Notes under the pieces: model-generated
Told to the model about the DNA's origin: nothing
What the model saw: only the letters and a program-made list of their open reading frames with translations
The model's database searches: none
Shown: piece by piece, positions 1 through 5,617 of the stretch
How the letters are laid out: each line of letters begins with the position of its first letter
Numbering within the stretch: the first letter of the stretch is position 1
Assembly: GCA_002305535.1 (NCBI GenBank)
Contig: DBRE01000012.1
Coordinates: 4,904-12,265 of the forward strand
Direction: 5' to 3'
DNA from: Syntrophomonas sp. UBA1376
GTDB taxonomy: Bacteria; Bacillota; Syntrophomonadia; Syntrophomonadales; Syntrophomonadaceae
Length of the DNA stretch: 7,362 nt
Translations under genes and position numbers: made by a program

Positions 1-50
1 GGATAGTAATAGAAATAAAAAAGACTGTGTGGTATTCCTACTTTCAGCAT
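1..50 (-). CDS. Start of a 2-hydroxyacyl-CoA dehydratase/activase-related protein (partial)
   Basis: Only the first 16 codons and two further bases are inside the window. The ATG at 50-48 lies one base after the spoVAF stop and has a near-perfect Shine-Dalgarno, AAGGAGGT, embedded in the last spoVAF codons about 7 bases upstream. The reading frame gives MLKVGIPHSLFYFYYYP. This closely resembles the N-terminus (M-KVGIPR-LLYYYYxP) I know from the acyl-CoA dehydratase activase-related family (DUF2229, BcrAD/BadFG-associated) of anaerobic Firmicutes, usually annotated as CoA-substrate-specific enzyme activases or dehydratases. Those proteins carry Fe-S clusters; nothing of that part is visible here. 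The one-base gap implies co-transcription and translational coupling with spoVAF. The family assignment rests on a very short stretch, but the start signal itself is convincing. Confidence 0.6.
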   Translation of the reverse strand, partial: MLKVGIPHSLFYFYYY

Positions 51-51
51 G

Positions 52-1551
52 TTAAGACCTCCTTCGTTTCAGAGCTGGAGCAGGTTGCCTCCACTCATCG
101 CGAGTGTTCAGTACACTGGGTCGGCGATTCTGGATAGGTACGGGTGAGCGTACCAGGATGGTTTTTAGGGCCGGCCAATTTAGTGGAATTAGAGGCCACA
201 AGTAGGGCACCCCGAATGATTTGGTCAGACTGGCCAGCACAAAAACAATGAGTAAAGCTGCCAAGAAACCGGGTACCTGGAACAATCCCACTGCCAACAA
301 TAAGAACAGCCGTACCAACCGGTTGGCCATCGATAGTTCGTAACTGGGAGTGCTAAATGACCCCACCGCCACTACCGCCGTATAGAGAATAACTTCCGGA
401 ATAAGCAGACCAATGTTCGTAGCTACCTCACCAATAAGCAGAGCGGCAATTACACCCAAAGCAGTTGCCAAAGGAGAAGGAGTATGAATAGCTGCCATGC
501 GCATAAAATCCAGGGCTATTTCCCCTAACAAAAACTGAGCCAGCAAGGGGATCTCACCCACTTTTTCTGGACCTATGAATTTCAGCCAGGCGGGTAGGAT
601 CCCCGGTTCCAATGCCGCCAACAACCACAGGGGAGTAACGAAAACAGACATCAATATGGCTATAAATCTCACCCAGCGAATATATGCCCCCACAGCGGGA
701 TTCTGCCGATATTCTTCGGCATGGTGGATGTGATGAAAATAGGTCGCCGGGGCAATTATGATGCTGGGTGAGGTATCCACCAGGATCAGGATATGTCCTT
801 CCAATAAGTGTACCGCGGCCACATCAGGGCGTTCCGTATAACGAACTCTTGGAAAGGGATTCCACCAGTTTCCCGGTGTGATCAGTTCTTCCACTGACTT
901 TTCCGCCATGGGAATAGCATCGATTTCCACGGCCTCTATACGGTTGGTCAAATCATCTACCAGAGCAGGATCCGCCACATCCTTGAGATACAGCAGACAT
1001 ATGTCAGTTTTGGATCTGCGTCCCATCTTTAGCAGCTTCACCCGCAGTTTGGGATCCCGGATCCGCCGGCGGATCAGAGCAGTATTAAAGACCAGGGTCT
1101 CCGTAAAACCGTCCCGAGAACCGCGTACTACTCTTTCAATATCCGGTTCTTCCGGATTGCGGGAAGGATAGGTGCGAGCATCGATAACGAAGGCTTCGTT
1201 TGAGCCATCCACAATCAAAAGGATAGCCCCAGCCATTACCAGATAGATCAACTCATCTACCTGCTGCTCGGTACTAAGTTCCACATAAGGGATAGTCCGT
1301 TCTAACACAGGTTTAATGGTGGTGAAGCCAAAGTTTTTCCGGGGCAGATCTAGGAGCGCCTTCATAACTAGAGTAAGAACATCGTCTTTGACAAAACCAT
1401 CAATACAGATAAAAGCGGCCTTCCGTCCCACTATACGCATCTCGCGCACAATAATGTCGAAACTTTCGCCTTCCCCCAGTTCCTTTTTGAACAGATCCAG
1501 ATTGTCTGTATAATTCCGCCCTAAATAGAGATGCTTGCCTTTATTGCGCAA
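52..1551 (-). CDS. spoVAF: Stage V sporulation protein AF (GerA-family membrane protein)
   Basis: This 499-residue protein belongs to the GerA/SpoVAF family, the A-subunit type of germinant receptors, and has the usual length (about 490 residues). A soluble N-terminal part (about 1-285) carries the conserved family stretch around residues 133-153 (PEEPDIERVVRGSRDGFTET). It is followed by hydrophobic segments at roughly 291-315, 335-357, 359-400 and 412-457, consistent with an inner-membrane anchor, and a basic proline-rich tail ending KRRRS. In the spore inner membrane SpoVAF is thought to work with the SpoVA channel and germinant receptors during Ca-dipicolinate release. The start is a TTG that overlaps the end of spoVAEA by 11 bases and has AAGGAAG about 8 bases upstream; no in-frame ATG lies near the start. 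It is the last spo gene of the operon. Confidence 0.95.
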   Translation of the reverse strand: MRNKGKHLYLGRNYTDNLDLFKKELGEGESFDIIVREMRIVGRKAAFICIDGFVKDDVLTLVMKALLDLPRKNFGFTTIKPVLERTIPYVELSTEQQVDELIYLVMAGAILLIVDGSNEAFVIDARTYPSRNPEEPDIERVVRGSRDGFTETLVFNTALIRRRIRDPKLRVKLLKMGRRSKTDICLLYLKDVADPALVDDLTNRIEAVEIDAIPMAEKSVEELITPGNWWNPFPRVRYTERPDVAAVHLLEGHILILVDTSPSIIIAPATYFHHIHHAEEYRQNPAVGAYIRWVRFIAILMSVFVTPLWLLAALEPGILPAWLKFIGPEKVGEIPLLAQFLLGEIALDFMRMAAIHTPSPLATALGVIAALLIGEVATNIGLLIPEVILYTAVVAVGSFSTPSYELSMANRLVRLFLLLAVGLFQVPGFLAALLIVFVLASLTKSFGVPYLWPLIPLNWPALKTILVRSPVPIQNRRPSVLNTRDEWRQPAPALKRRRS

Positions 1552-2128
1552 GGAAATCGCTTCCTTCCAGAATTAATTCCAAGCATTTGCGGGTCACCTC
1601 GGCTCCGTTGACAACACTGTCCTGCCCCTCCATTTTACCGGGATCTCCGCAGCCAATTACCAGCAGATCTGGGTAGCGATCCAGTATCTGGACAGTATCT
1701 CCCTCCAGACGGCGGTGGCGGGGTGGTTCGAGTGTTCCTTCCTTGGATACCGGATGACCTTTAACTACCTGCAGATCACCCGTTACTGAGTAATCTACCT
1801 GAGTACCCCGCGCTCGCGAGTGGGAGGCCACCGCTATAACCCCTAAAACTTTTACCTGTTCAGACTGATACAACAAATACTCAATAACTCGTTCCCCGGC
1901 CCCTACCCCCTTGTGGCCCAAATCATCCACCATCAGTACTACAGGCTCCCGGGGAGCTTGCAATATCATTTGCAGTGCCTCTGGGCCGGTTAAAGGCTTA
2001 GGGTTTCCAGCTACAGCTTTAAGCGGGTAGAGTTTCAAGGCACGGGCCGCAGTCTCCACTGCTTTACGGGCTGTCCAATCTCCATCGGTGACAATAATTA
2101 CGCGAATCCGGGCTGGATTATCATTCAC
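1541..2128 (-). CDS. spoVAEA: Stage V sporulation protein AE, soluble type (SpoVAEA)
   Basis: This 195-residue protein has no membrane segment and matches the soluble SpoVAE family (called SpoVAEa or SpoVAEA in Bacillus), whose biochemical role is unclear. Visible landmarks are a beta-strand followed by VTDGD (13-17) and an Ala-rich helix, VVLMVDDLGHKG (63-74), VLGVIAVASHSRARG (94-108), and a C-terminal VIGCGDPGKMEGQD (157-170). Three acidic/glycine loops after hydrophobic strands suggest a Rossmann-like alpha/beta fold; this is inference. The start is a GTG four bases after the spoVAE stop, with only a weak Shine-Dalgarno (AAGG), so translational coupling to spoVAE is likely. The 3' end overlaps spoVAF by 11 bases. 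Confidence 0.93.
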   Translation of the reverse strand: MNDNPARIRVIIVTDGDWTARKAVETAARALKLYPLKAVAGNPKPLTGPEALQMILQAPREPVVLMVDDLGHKGVGAGERVIEYLLYQSEQVKVLGVIAVASHSRARGTQVDYSVTGDLQVVKGHPVSKEGTLEPPRHRRLEGDTVQILDRYPDLLVIGCGDPGKMEGQDSVVNGAEVTRKCLELILEGSDFLAQ

Positions 2129-2132
2129 TGGA

Positions 2133-2492
2133 TCAACCCTTGGGATCGAACAAAACTGCTGCTACATAGCCAAAAAGAATAGCTGCCGTAATTCCAGCTG
2201 CACTTGCCTCTACACCACCGGATATAGCTCCCAAAAGGCCACTTTCTTCCACAGCCTTTAAGGTTCCCTGGGTGAGAGTATGACCAAAACCTGATAAGGG
2301 AACAGTAGCACCGGCACCCGCCAGATCCACCAACGGTTGATATAGTCCCAAGCCGCTCAGCAGAGCTCCGATACTTATATAACCGACCAGAATATGTCCC
2401 GGTGTAATGGCCGGTTTGGTCAGATCCATAACCAGCTGGCCAATCAAGCATAAGGCTCCTCCCACTAGAAAAGCTGTCACTAATGAACTCAT
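2133..2492 (-). CDS. spoVAE: Stage V sporulation protein AE, membrane type (SpoVAEb)
   Basis: This small integral membrane protein (119 residues) has the normal length for the SpoVAE/SpoVAEb family. Hydrophobic segments lie near residues 4-24, 33-52, 56-76 and 96-114. The conserved GAGATVPLSGFG (59-70) is the signature shared with the paralogue SpoVAC (GAGSIVPITGFA). With SpoVAC and SpoVAD it forms the inner-membrane complex that moves Ca2+-dipicolinate into the forespore and out again at germination. The ATG has a GGGGTGGAG Shine-Dalgarno and follows the spoVAD stop by 15 bases; spoVAEA begins four bases after its stop. Confidence 0.96.
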   Translation of the reverse strand: MSSLVTAFLVGGALCLIGQLVMDLTKPAITPGHILVGYISIGALLSGLGLYQPLVDLAGAGATVPLSGFGHTLTQGTLKAVEESGLLGAISGGVEASAAGITAAILFGYVAAVLFDPKG

Positions 2493-2507
2493 AGTACTCC
2501 ACCCCGC

Positions 2508-3524
2508 TTATGGATTTTCCAGTGCTACTGCGTGAGCTATACCCGGTATACTTTCGCCTTGAAAGGAAGTGGTAGGACTCATAAGAGCCCCGGTAGCCAC
2601 CAATAAAAGACGTTCTATCTTGCCCTGTACCATTTTTTTCAGCAGCGGTCCGCACAGCATAGAGGCTGAGCACCCACAACCGCTGCCTCCAGCATGAACA
2701 TCCTGGTTATCATTAAACATGAGAACTCCACAGTCACTGTAATTAGGCTCTGGCACAACTCCATTCTTGATGAAGAGCTGTTTCAGCAACGCTGAGCCAA
2801 CTTTGCCCAGGTCACCGGTTACAATCAAGTCGTAATAGTCGGAAGGTCGGTTGGTATCACTTAGATGCGTCTTTATAGTATCAGCTGCCGCGGGTGCCAT
2901 AGCACTTCCCAGGTCATTGGCGTCCTTCTGCCCCAGATCGATGATTTTGCCGATAGTGGCACAGGTCAGGCGTGGGCCGCCATAGATACCTTTTTCCAAA
3001 ACCACTGCCCCGGCTCCGGTAACAGTCCACTGGCTGCTCATGGAACGCTGCACGCCCTGCTCAGTTGGGAAACGGAATTGACGTTCAGCGGAATAATGAT
3101 GACTGCTCACCGCAGCTACTACCCGTTCGAAATATCCACCATCAATAGCCATCGCTGCAGTCAGAAGAGCTTCCGCCATAGTAGAACAAGCCCCGTACAT
3201 GCCCAGGAAAGGTATTTGCAGTTCACGGGCGGCAAAGCTAGAGGAAGTAATCTGATTCAACAGGTCACCTGACACCAGAAGTTCTATATCCTCGGGTTGG
3301 TAATTCTTTTTACTGACAGCCAGCTTGACCGTTTCTCGCAATAGTTTACTTTCAGCTTTTTCCCAGCTACTCTCGCCAAACTCATAGTCTTCCATGATCC
3401 AGTCAAAATCCGATCTCCAGGGGCCTTCCCCTTCCTTGGGGCCAACAATGGTTGCCCAGGCTGTTAAAACTGGAGGTTCCTCAAATATGATGGTCTGCAA
3501 TCCCTGCTTTTTCTGGTTGACCAT
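2508..3524 (-). CDS. spoVAD: Stage V sporulation protein AD (dipicolinate-binding, thiolase fold)
   Basis: SpoVAD is a 338-residue soluble protein with a thiolase/ketoacyl-synthase III fold, the same length as the Bacillus protein. In B. subtilis it binds dipicolinic acid and acts as a peripheral component of the SpoVA channel on the forespore inner membrane. The sequence shows the family's GMYGACSTMAEAL block (108-120, with C113 at the position equivalent to the thiolase-type cysteine), SSHHYSAERQFRFPTEQG (140-157), a glycine-rich TVTGAGAVVLE (167-177), and the typical HAGGSGCGCSA (277-287). I see no truncation or frameshift. The ATG has AAAGGTGG as ribosome binding site and follows spoVAC by 14 bases. 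Confidence 0.98.
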   Translation of the reverse strand: MVNQKKQGLQTIIFEEPPVLTAWATIVGPKEGEGPWRSDFDWIMEDYEFGESSWEKAESKLLRETVKLAVSKKNYQPEDIELLVSGDLLNQITSSSFAARELQIPFLGMYGACSTMAEALLTAAMAIDGGYFERVVAAVSSHHYSAERQFRFPTEQGVQRSMSSQWTVTGAGAVVLEKGIYGGPRLTCATIGKIIDLGQKDANDLGSAMAPAAADTIKTHLSDTNRPSDYYDLIVTGDLGKVGSALLKQLFIKNGVVPEPNYSDCGVLMFNDNQDVHAGGSGCGCSASMLCGPLLKKMVQGKIERLLLVATGALMSPTTSFQGESIPGIAHAVALENP

Positions 3525-3538
3525 ACGTAACCACCTTT

Positions 3539-4000
3539 TTAAGAAAAAACTACTTTGATCAGCCCAATCAATATGGATACAGCAAATCCAAATACTAGCG
3601 TAGGACCGGCCACAGTGAAAATGCGCGCCCCCACCCCAAAAACGTACCCTTCCCGTTTGAATTCCATGGCCGAAGCCACAATGGCATTGGCAAAGCCGGT
3701 TATAGGTACGATGGAACCAGCACCGGCATGTTTGCCCAGGACATCATACCATCCCAAACCAGTAAACAGAGCGGCCAGGAAGATCAAGACCACCGATGTG
3801 GCTGACCCGGCATCCAGTTTGGTCAACCCCTGACCAATAAAGTAATTCAGGATCACCTGCCCCAGAGTACAGATCAGACCACCTATCACAAAAGCCCAGA
3901 TGCAGTTTTTCAGCAGGGTCGGTTTGGGTTTGGTCTGACTTACCAGGTCTTCATATTCCTGGGCTTCTATCTTTTTAATTTGATCCGCAGACGTATTCAC
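3539..4000 (-). CDS. spoVAC: Stage V sporulation protein AC (membrane channel component)
   Basis: With the start chosen here the protein has 153 residues, close to the roughly 150 of B. subtilis SpoVAC. A hydrophilic N-terminus (1-32, with the conserved TKPKPTLLKNC region) precedes membrane segments near 33-55, 66-86, 92-112 and 127-150. It carries the signature GAGSIVPITGFANAI (93-107) of the SpoVAC/SpoVAE family. B. subtilis SpoVAC has been described as a mechanosensitive channel in the spore inner membrane. I chose the GTG at 4000-3998 because it has AAGGGAGG about 10 bases upstream. The reading frame stays open to a TTG at 4063, but that codon has no ribosome binding site, lies in the terminator's T-run, and would place a good sigma-G promoter inside the gene. 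It is the first gene of the spoVA operon here. Confidence 0.93.
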   Translation of the reverse strand: MNTSADQIKKIEAQEYEDLVSQTKPKPTLLKNCIWAFVIGGLICTLGQVILNYFIGQGLTKLDAGSATSVVLIFLAALFTGLGWYDVLGKHAGAGSIVPITGFANAIVASAMEFKREGYVFGVGARIFTVAGPTLVFGFAVSILIGLIKVVFS

Positions 4001-4009
4001 TAAGGTGTC

Positions 4010-4018
4010 GCCTCCCTT
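4010..4018 (-). promoter_or_regulatory. Ribosome binding site that sets the spoVAC start
   Basis: The minus strand reads AAGGGAGGC here, about 10 bases before the GTG at 4000. No comparable site precedes the upstream TTG at 4063, so this site decides the start in favour of the GTG and gives a protein of family-typical length. Confidence 0.75.
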
Positions 4019-4026
4019 ACCAGAAT

Positions 4027-4056
4027 TATTATTGGCCAATGATACAGCCTTTATTC
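4027..4056 (-). promoter_or_regulatory. Sigma-G-type promoter of the spoVA operon
   Basis: The minus strand has GAATA (4056-4052) as a -35 element, an 18-base spacer, and AATAATA (4033-4027) as a -10 element. This compares with the sigma-G consensus of roughly GHATR, 17-18 bases, CATnHTA: a full -35 match and 6 of 7 at -10. The bases GGCC just before the -10 also fit the G-rich start of sigma-F -10 regions, so overlap with sigma-F is possible. It lies just after the terminator at 4095-4062 and about 27 bases before the spoVAC start, as expected for the forespore-controlled spoVA operon. Confidence 0.65.
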
Positions 4057-4061
4057 CCTGC

Positions 4062-4095
4062 AAAAAGCAGCACCCCGGTCATAGGGTGCTGCTTT
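4062..4095 (-). terminator. Intrinsic terminator after the dodecin-like gene
   Basis: On the minus strand AAAGCAGCACCC (4095-4084) pairs perfectly with GGGTGCTGCTTT (4075-4064) over 12 bp around an 8-base loop, and the descending arm runs into five T residues (4066-4062). It begins 11 bases after the dodecin-like stop codon. It ends transcripts from dacF-spoIIA and the dodecin-like gene and separates them from spoVA. Confidence 0.92.
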
Positions 4096-4106
4096 AGAAC
4101 TAGCTT

Positions 4107-4301
4107 TTATTCCACATAGGCAACTTTGATATTAGCTTTGTATTCGATGATTTTGTTATCCTGACAATCTGCGGTCCAATTATATACTTCCACACCAGTA
4201 ACCTTGGGATACCTACGCGAGGCCTCTGCCACCGCATTCTCTACAGCATCCTGCCAGCCGTTATGGGACTCGGCTACGATTTCAGCAACCTTTACTTGCA
4301 A
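4107..4301 (-). CDS. Dodecin-like small protein
   Basis: This 64-residue protein fits the dodecin family: strand KVAEIVAES (4-12), amphipathic helix GWQDAVENAVAEASRRY (15-31), strand VTGVEVYNWTA (34-44), strand IIEYKANIKVAYVE (51-64). Classical dodecins form hollow dodecamers that stack flavins between Trp and Gln residues. Here the residue aligned with the flavin-stacking Trp (just before the xEV strand motif) appears to be Gly36 and the Gln position Lys55, so flavin binding of the classical kind is doubtful. The start is TTG at 4301 with an AGGAGG ribosome binding site 8-9 bases upstream; no ATG is available. The gene occupies the place where spoVAA and spoVAB stand in Bacillus, with a sigma-G-like promoter in front and a terminator behind, so it looks like a monocistronic forespore gene. 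Family assignment is firm, ligand unknown. Confidence 0.85.
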   Translation of the reverse strand: MQVKVAEIVAESHNGWQDAVENAVAEASRRYPKVTGVEVYNWTADCQDNKIIEYKANIKVAYVE

Positions 4302-4333
4302 TTTTTCGTCCTCCTTTTCTAATTAGCTATGGT

Positions 4334-4363
4334 TAGCTTGGTTAGAAAAGAAAAGGTTTATGC
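4334..4363 (-). promoter_or_regulatory. Candidate sigma-G-type promoter of the dodecin-like gene
   Basis: On the minus strand GCATA (4363-4359) is followed after 18 bases by CAAGCTA (4340-4334). Against roughly GHATR, 17-18 bases, CATnHTA this is a full -35 match and 6 of 7 at -10. Transcription would start near 4327, leaving about 25 bases of leader with the ribosome binding site. I see no terminator between sigF and this gene, so readthrough from sigF is also possible. Confidence 0.5.
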
Positions 4364-4377
4364 ACTACAGTCTTTTA

Positions 4378-5124
4378 TCAGCCGATGATCTGATCGCCCA
4401 GCAGGCTCTTTAGCTTCTGCAGCGCGGCTTTCTCTATACGTGAGATCTGCACCTGAGAGACTCCCAGATCCTGCGCTATCAGAGCCTGAGTCTCGTCTTT
4501 GAAAAAACGCCGTAGAATAACCTCCTGCTCACGATGATCCAACTTGCTCAAAGCCTCACGCAAGGCCATTTGCTCCAAAATCCTGACCGTATTCTCTTCC
4601 GAGGCCAGACGATCCAAAAGGGAGCCTTGATCCTTCTCTTCACCGGGAATAACATCCTGGATATACGCCGGTGCCTGGCAGGCTTCCATGGCCAATACGA
4701 TTTCTTCCTTGTCCATTTCCAGACAAGCGGCAATCTCACTAACATTTGGCTCCCGGCCCAGATCACCGCGCAGTTTTTCCTGCGCCCAACGGATCTTGCC
4801 ATACAATTCTTTATAACTGCGCTGTACTTTGACCATGCCATCATCACGCAGAAACTTTTTGATTTCCCCAATTATCATAGGAACCGCATAAGTGGAAAAC
4901 CGCACTTGAAAGGAAAAATCAAACTTATCGATAGCTTTCAAAAGCCCGATGGAACCCACTTGAAACAAATCTTCGTGGTCATAGGAAGTACCGCGAAATC
5001 TTTCCAAAACCATGTAGATCAGGCCGACATTGGCCGAATATATCAATTCCCGGGCCTCTTCATCTCCCTGTTGGGCTCTTATCAGAAGCTCATCATTATC
5101 TTGATAGGAATGGGTTGAGGACAT
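4378..5124 (-). CDS. sigF: RNA polymerase sigma-F factor
   Basis: Sigma-F (SpoIIAC) is the first forespore-specific sigma factor; it is held inactive by SpoIIAB and released by unphosphorylated SpoIIAA. The 248-residue length is typical. Region 2 covers about 30-95, with the core-binding stretch DLFQVGSIGLLKAIDKFD (52-69) and the -10-recognising FSTYAVPMIIGEIKKFLRD (76-94). Region 3 lies at about 97-165 and region 4 at about 190-242, with helix-turn-helix ALIAQDLGVSQVQISRIEKA (214-233). SigF and SigG are similar, but the position directly after spoIIAB fixes this as SigF. The ATG follows the spoIIAB stop by 12 bases, and a G-rich Shine-Dalgarno (GGGGGGAGG) sits only about 3 bases from the ATG, which is tight. 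Confidence 0.97.
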   Translation of the reverse strand: MSSTHSYQDNDELLIRAQQGDEEARELIYSANVGLIYMVLERFRGTSYDHEDLFQVGSIGLLKAIDKFDFSFQVRFSTYAVPMIIGEIKKFLRDDGMVKVQRSYKELYGKIRWAQEKLRGDLGREPNVSEIAACLEMDKEEIVLAMEACQAPAYIQDVIPGEEKDQGSLLDRLASEENTVRILEQMALREALSKLDHREQEVILRRFFKDETQALIAQDLGVSQVQISRIEKAALQKLKSLLGDQIIG

Positions 5125-5136
5125 AAACCTCCCCCC

Positions 5137-5583
5137 TTACGCCATGGCCTGATGGTTTTGAGAAGGAAAAAAGCGCAACATGCGGACGCTTGTCCCCTGA
5201 CCCGGCTCACTGATCACATCCATTTCATCCATAAAAGAACGCATAAAAGTAAAACCCAGTCCCATACGGGATGAGTCGCTGGAGTATGTAGGCTCCATAG
5301 CCTGCTCGACATTCTCGATACCACGGCCAAAATCTTTCACGATGATTTCCAGGCTGCCGTTGTCGAATATACTGGCCATGACCTCAATTTTCCCGTCGGT
5401 AGAGCCATTATAACCATGAATGATACTATTAGAGACTGCTTCGGAAACCACTAGTTTGATTTCCTCAATATCCTCTAAAGTGCAATCCAATTGCGCGGCG
5501 AATGCTCCCACACATGACCTGGCAAAGGACACATTTTCCGGCATACTGCTGAACTCAAAGCGTACATAATTTTTAACATTCAT
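5137..5583 (-). CDS. spoIIAB: Anti-sigma-F factor and serine kinase SpoIIAB
   Basis: SpoIIAB binds and inhibits sigma-F and phosphorylates SpoIIAA with ATP. The 148-residue protein has the GHKL ATPase motifs: N-box EAVSNSIIHGY (48-58), G1 box DFGRGIENVEQA (84-95), and G2 box RMGLGFTFM (106-114). The ATG at 5583 gives an N-terminus (MNVKNYVRFEFSSM) that lines up with known SpoIIAB proteins. The frame is open further upstream, but those codons overlap spoIIAA out of frame and include no ATG, GTG or TTG that makes sense. The strong Shine-Dalgarno GGGGAGGTGG is about 25 bases from the ATG, with a perfect inverted repeat in between (see separate entry). An in-frame CTG at 5595 is a less likely alternative start. 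Confidence 0.96.
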   Translation of the reverse strand: MNVKNYVRFEFSSMPENVSFARSCVGAFAAQLDCTLEDIEEIKLVVSEAVSNSIIHGYNGSTDGKIEVMASIFDNGSLEIIVKDFGRGIENVEQAMEPTYSSDSSRMGLGFTFMRSFMDEMDVISEPGQGTSVRMLRFFPSQNHQAMA

Positions 5584-5591
5584 GCGCAGTT

Positions 5592-5617
5592 CCAGCCCAG
5601 GGCTGGTCCACCTCCCC
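5592..5617 (-). promoter_or_regulatory. spoIIAB ribosome binding site with hairpin between SD and start
   Basis: The minus strand has GGGGAGGTGG (5617-5608), directly after the spoIIAA stop, then the perfect inverted repeat CCAGCCC-T-GGGCTGG (5606-5592), then 8 bases and the ATG at 5583. As linear RNA the SD lies about 25 bases from the ATG, too far for normal initiation. If the repeat folds (5-6 bp stem with a 3-5 base loop), the effective distance drops to about 10 bases. The repeat is seen directly; the role is inference. Confidence 0.6.

Noticed and set aside
1..40. T-run on the minus strand after spoVAF as a terminator
   Set aside because: No hairpin precedes it, and the T-rich stretch is coding sequence (Leu-Phe-Tyr-Phe) of the next gene.
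878..1513. Plus-strand open frames opposite spoVAF
   Set aside because: Low-complexity Ser/Arg-rich translations, no ribosome binding sites, and fully antisense to a well-conserved gene.
2125..2679. 184-codon minus-strand frame across spoVAE and the end of spoVAD
   Set aside because: It overlaps two conserved genes in another frame; the translation is rich in Ser, Gly and Tyr and resembles no protein I know.
2865..3272. 135-codon plus-strand frame opposite spoVAD
   Set aside because: Antisense shadow of spoVAD without start signals.
3555..3833. 92-codon plus-strand frame opposite spoVAC
   Set aside because: Antisense shadow of spoVAC; Pro/Ala/Thr-rich translation with no recognisable family.
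4302..4377. Possible terminator directly after sigF
   Set aside because: No stem of useful length followed by a T-run; the A/T-rich stretch is better explained as the promoter and leader of the dodecin-like gene.
4548..4871. 107-codon minus-strand frame inside sigF
   Set aside because: Out-of-frame shadow of sigF, rich in Trp, Arg and Lys.
4534..5118. 194-codon plus-strand frame opposite sigF
   Set aside because: Long, but it mirrors sigF almost exactly, has no recognisable domain and no convincing ribosome binding site.
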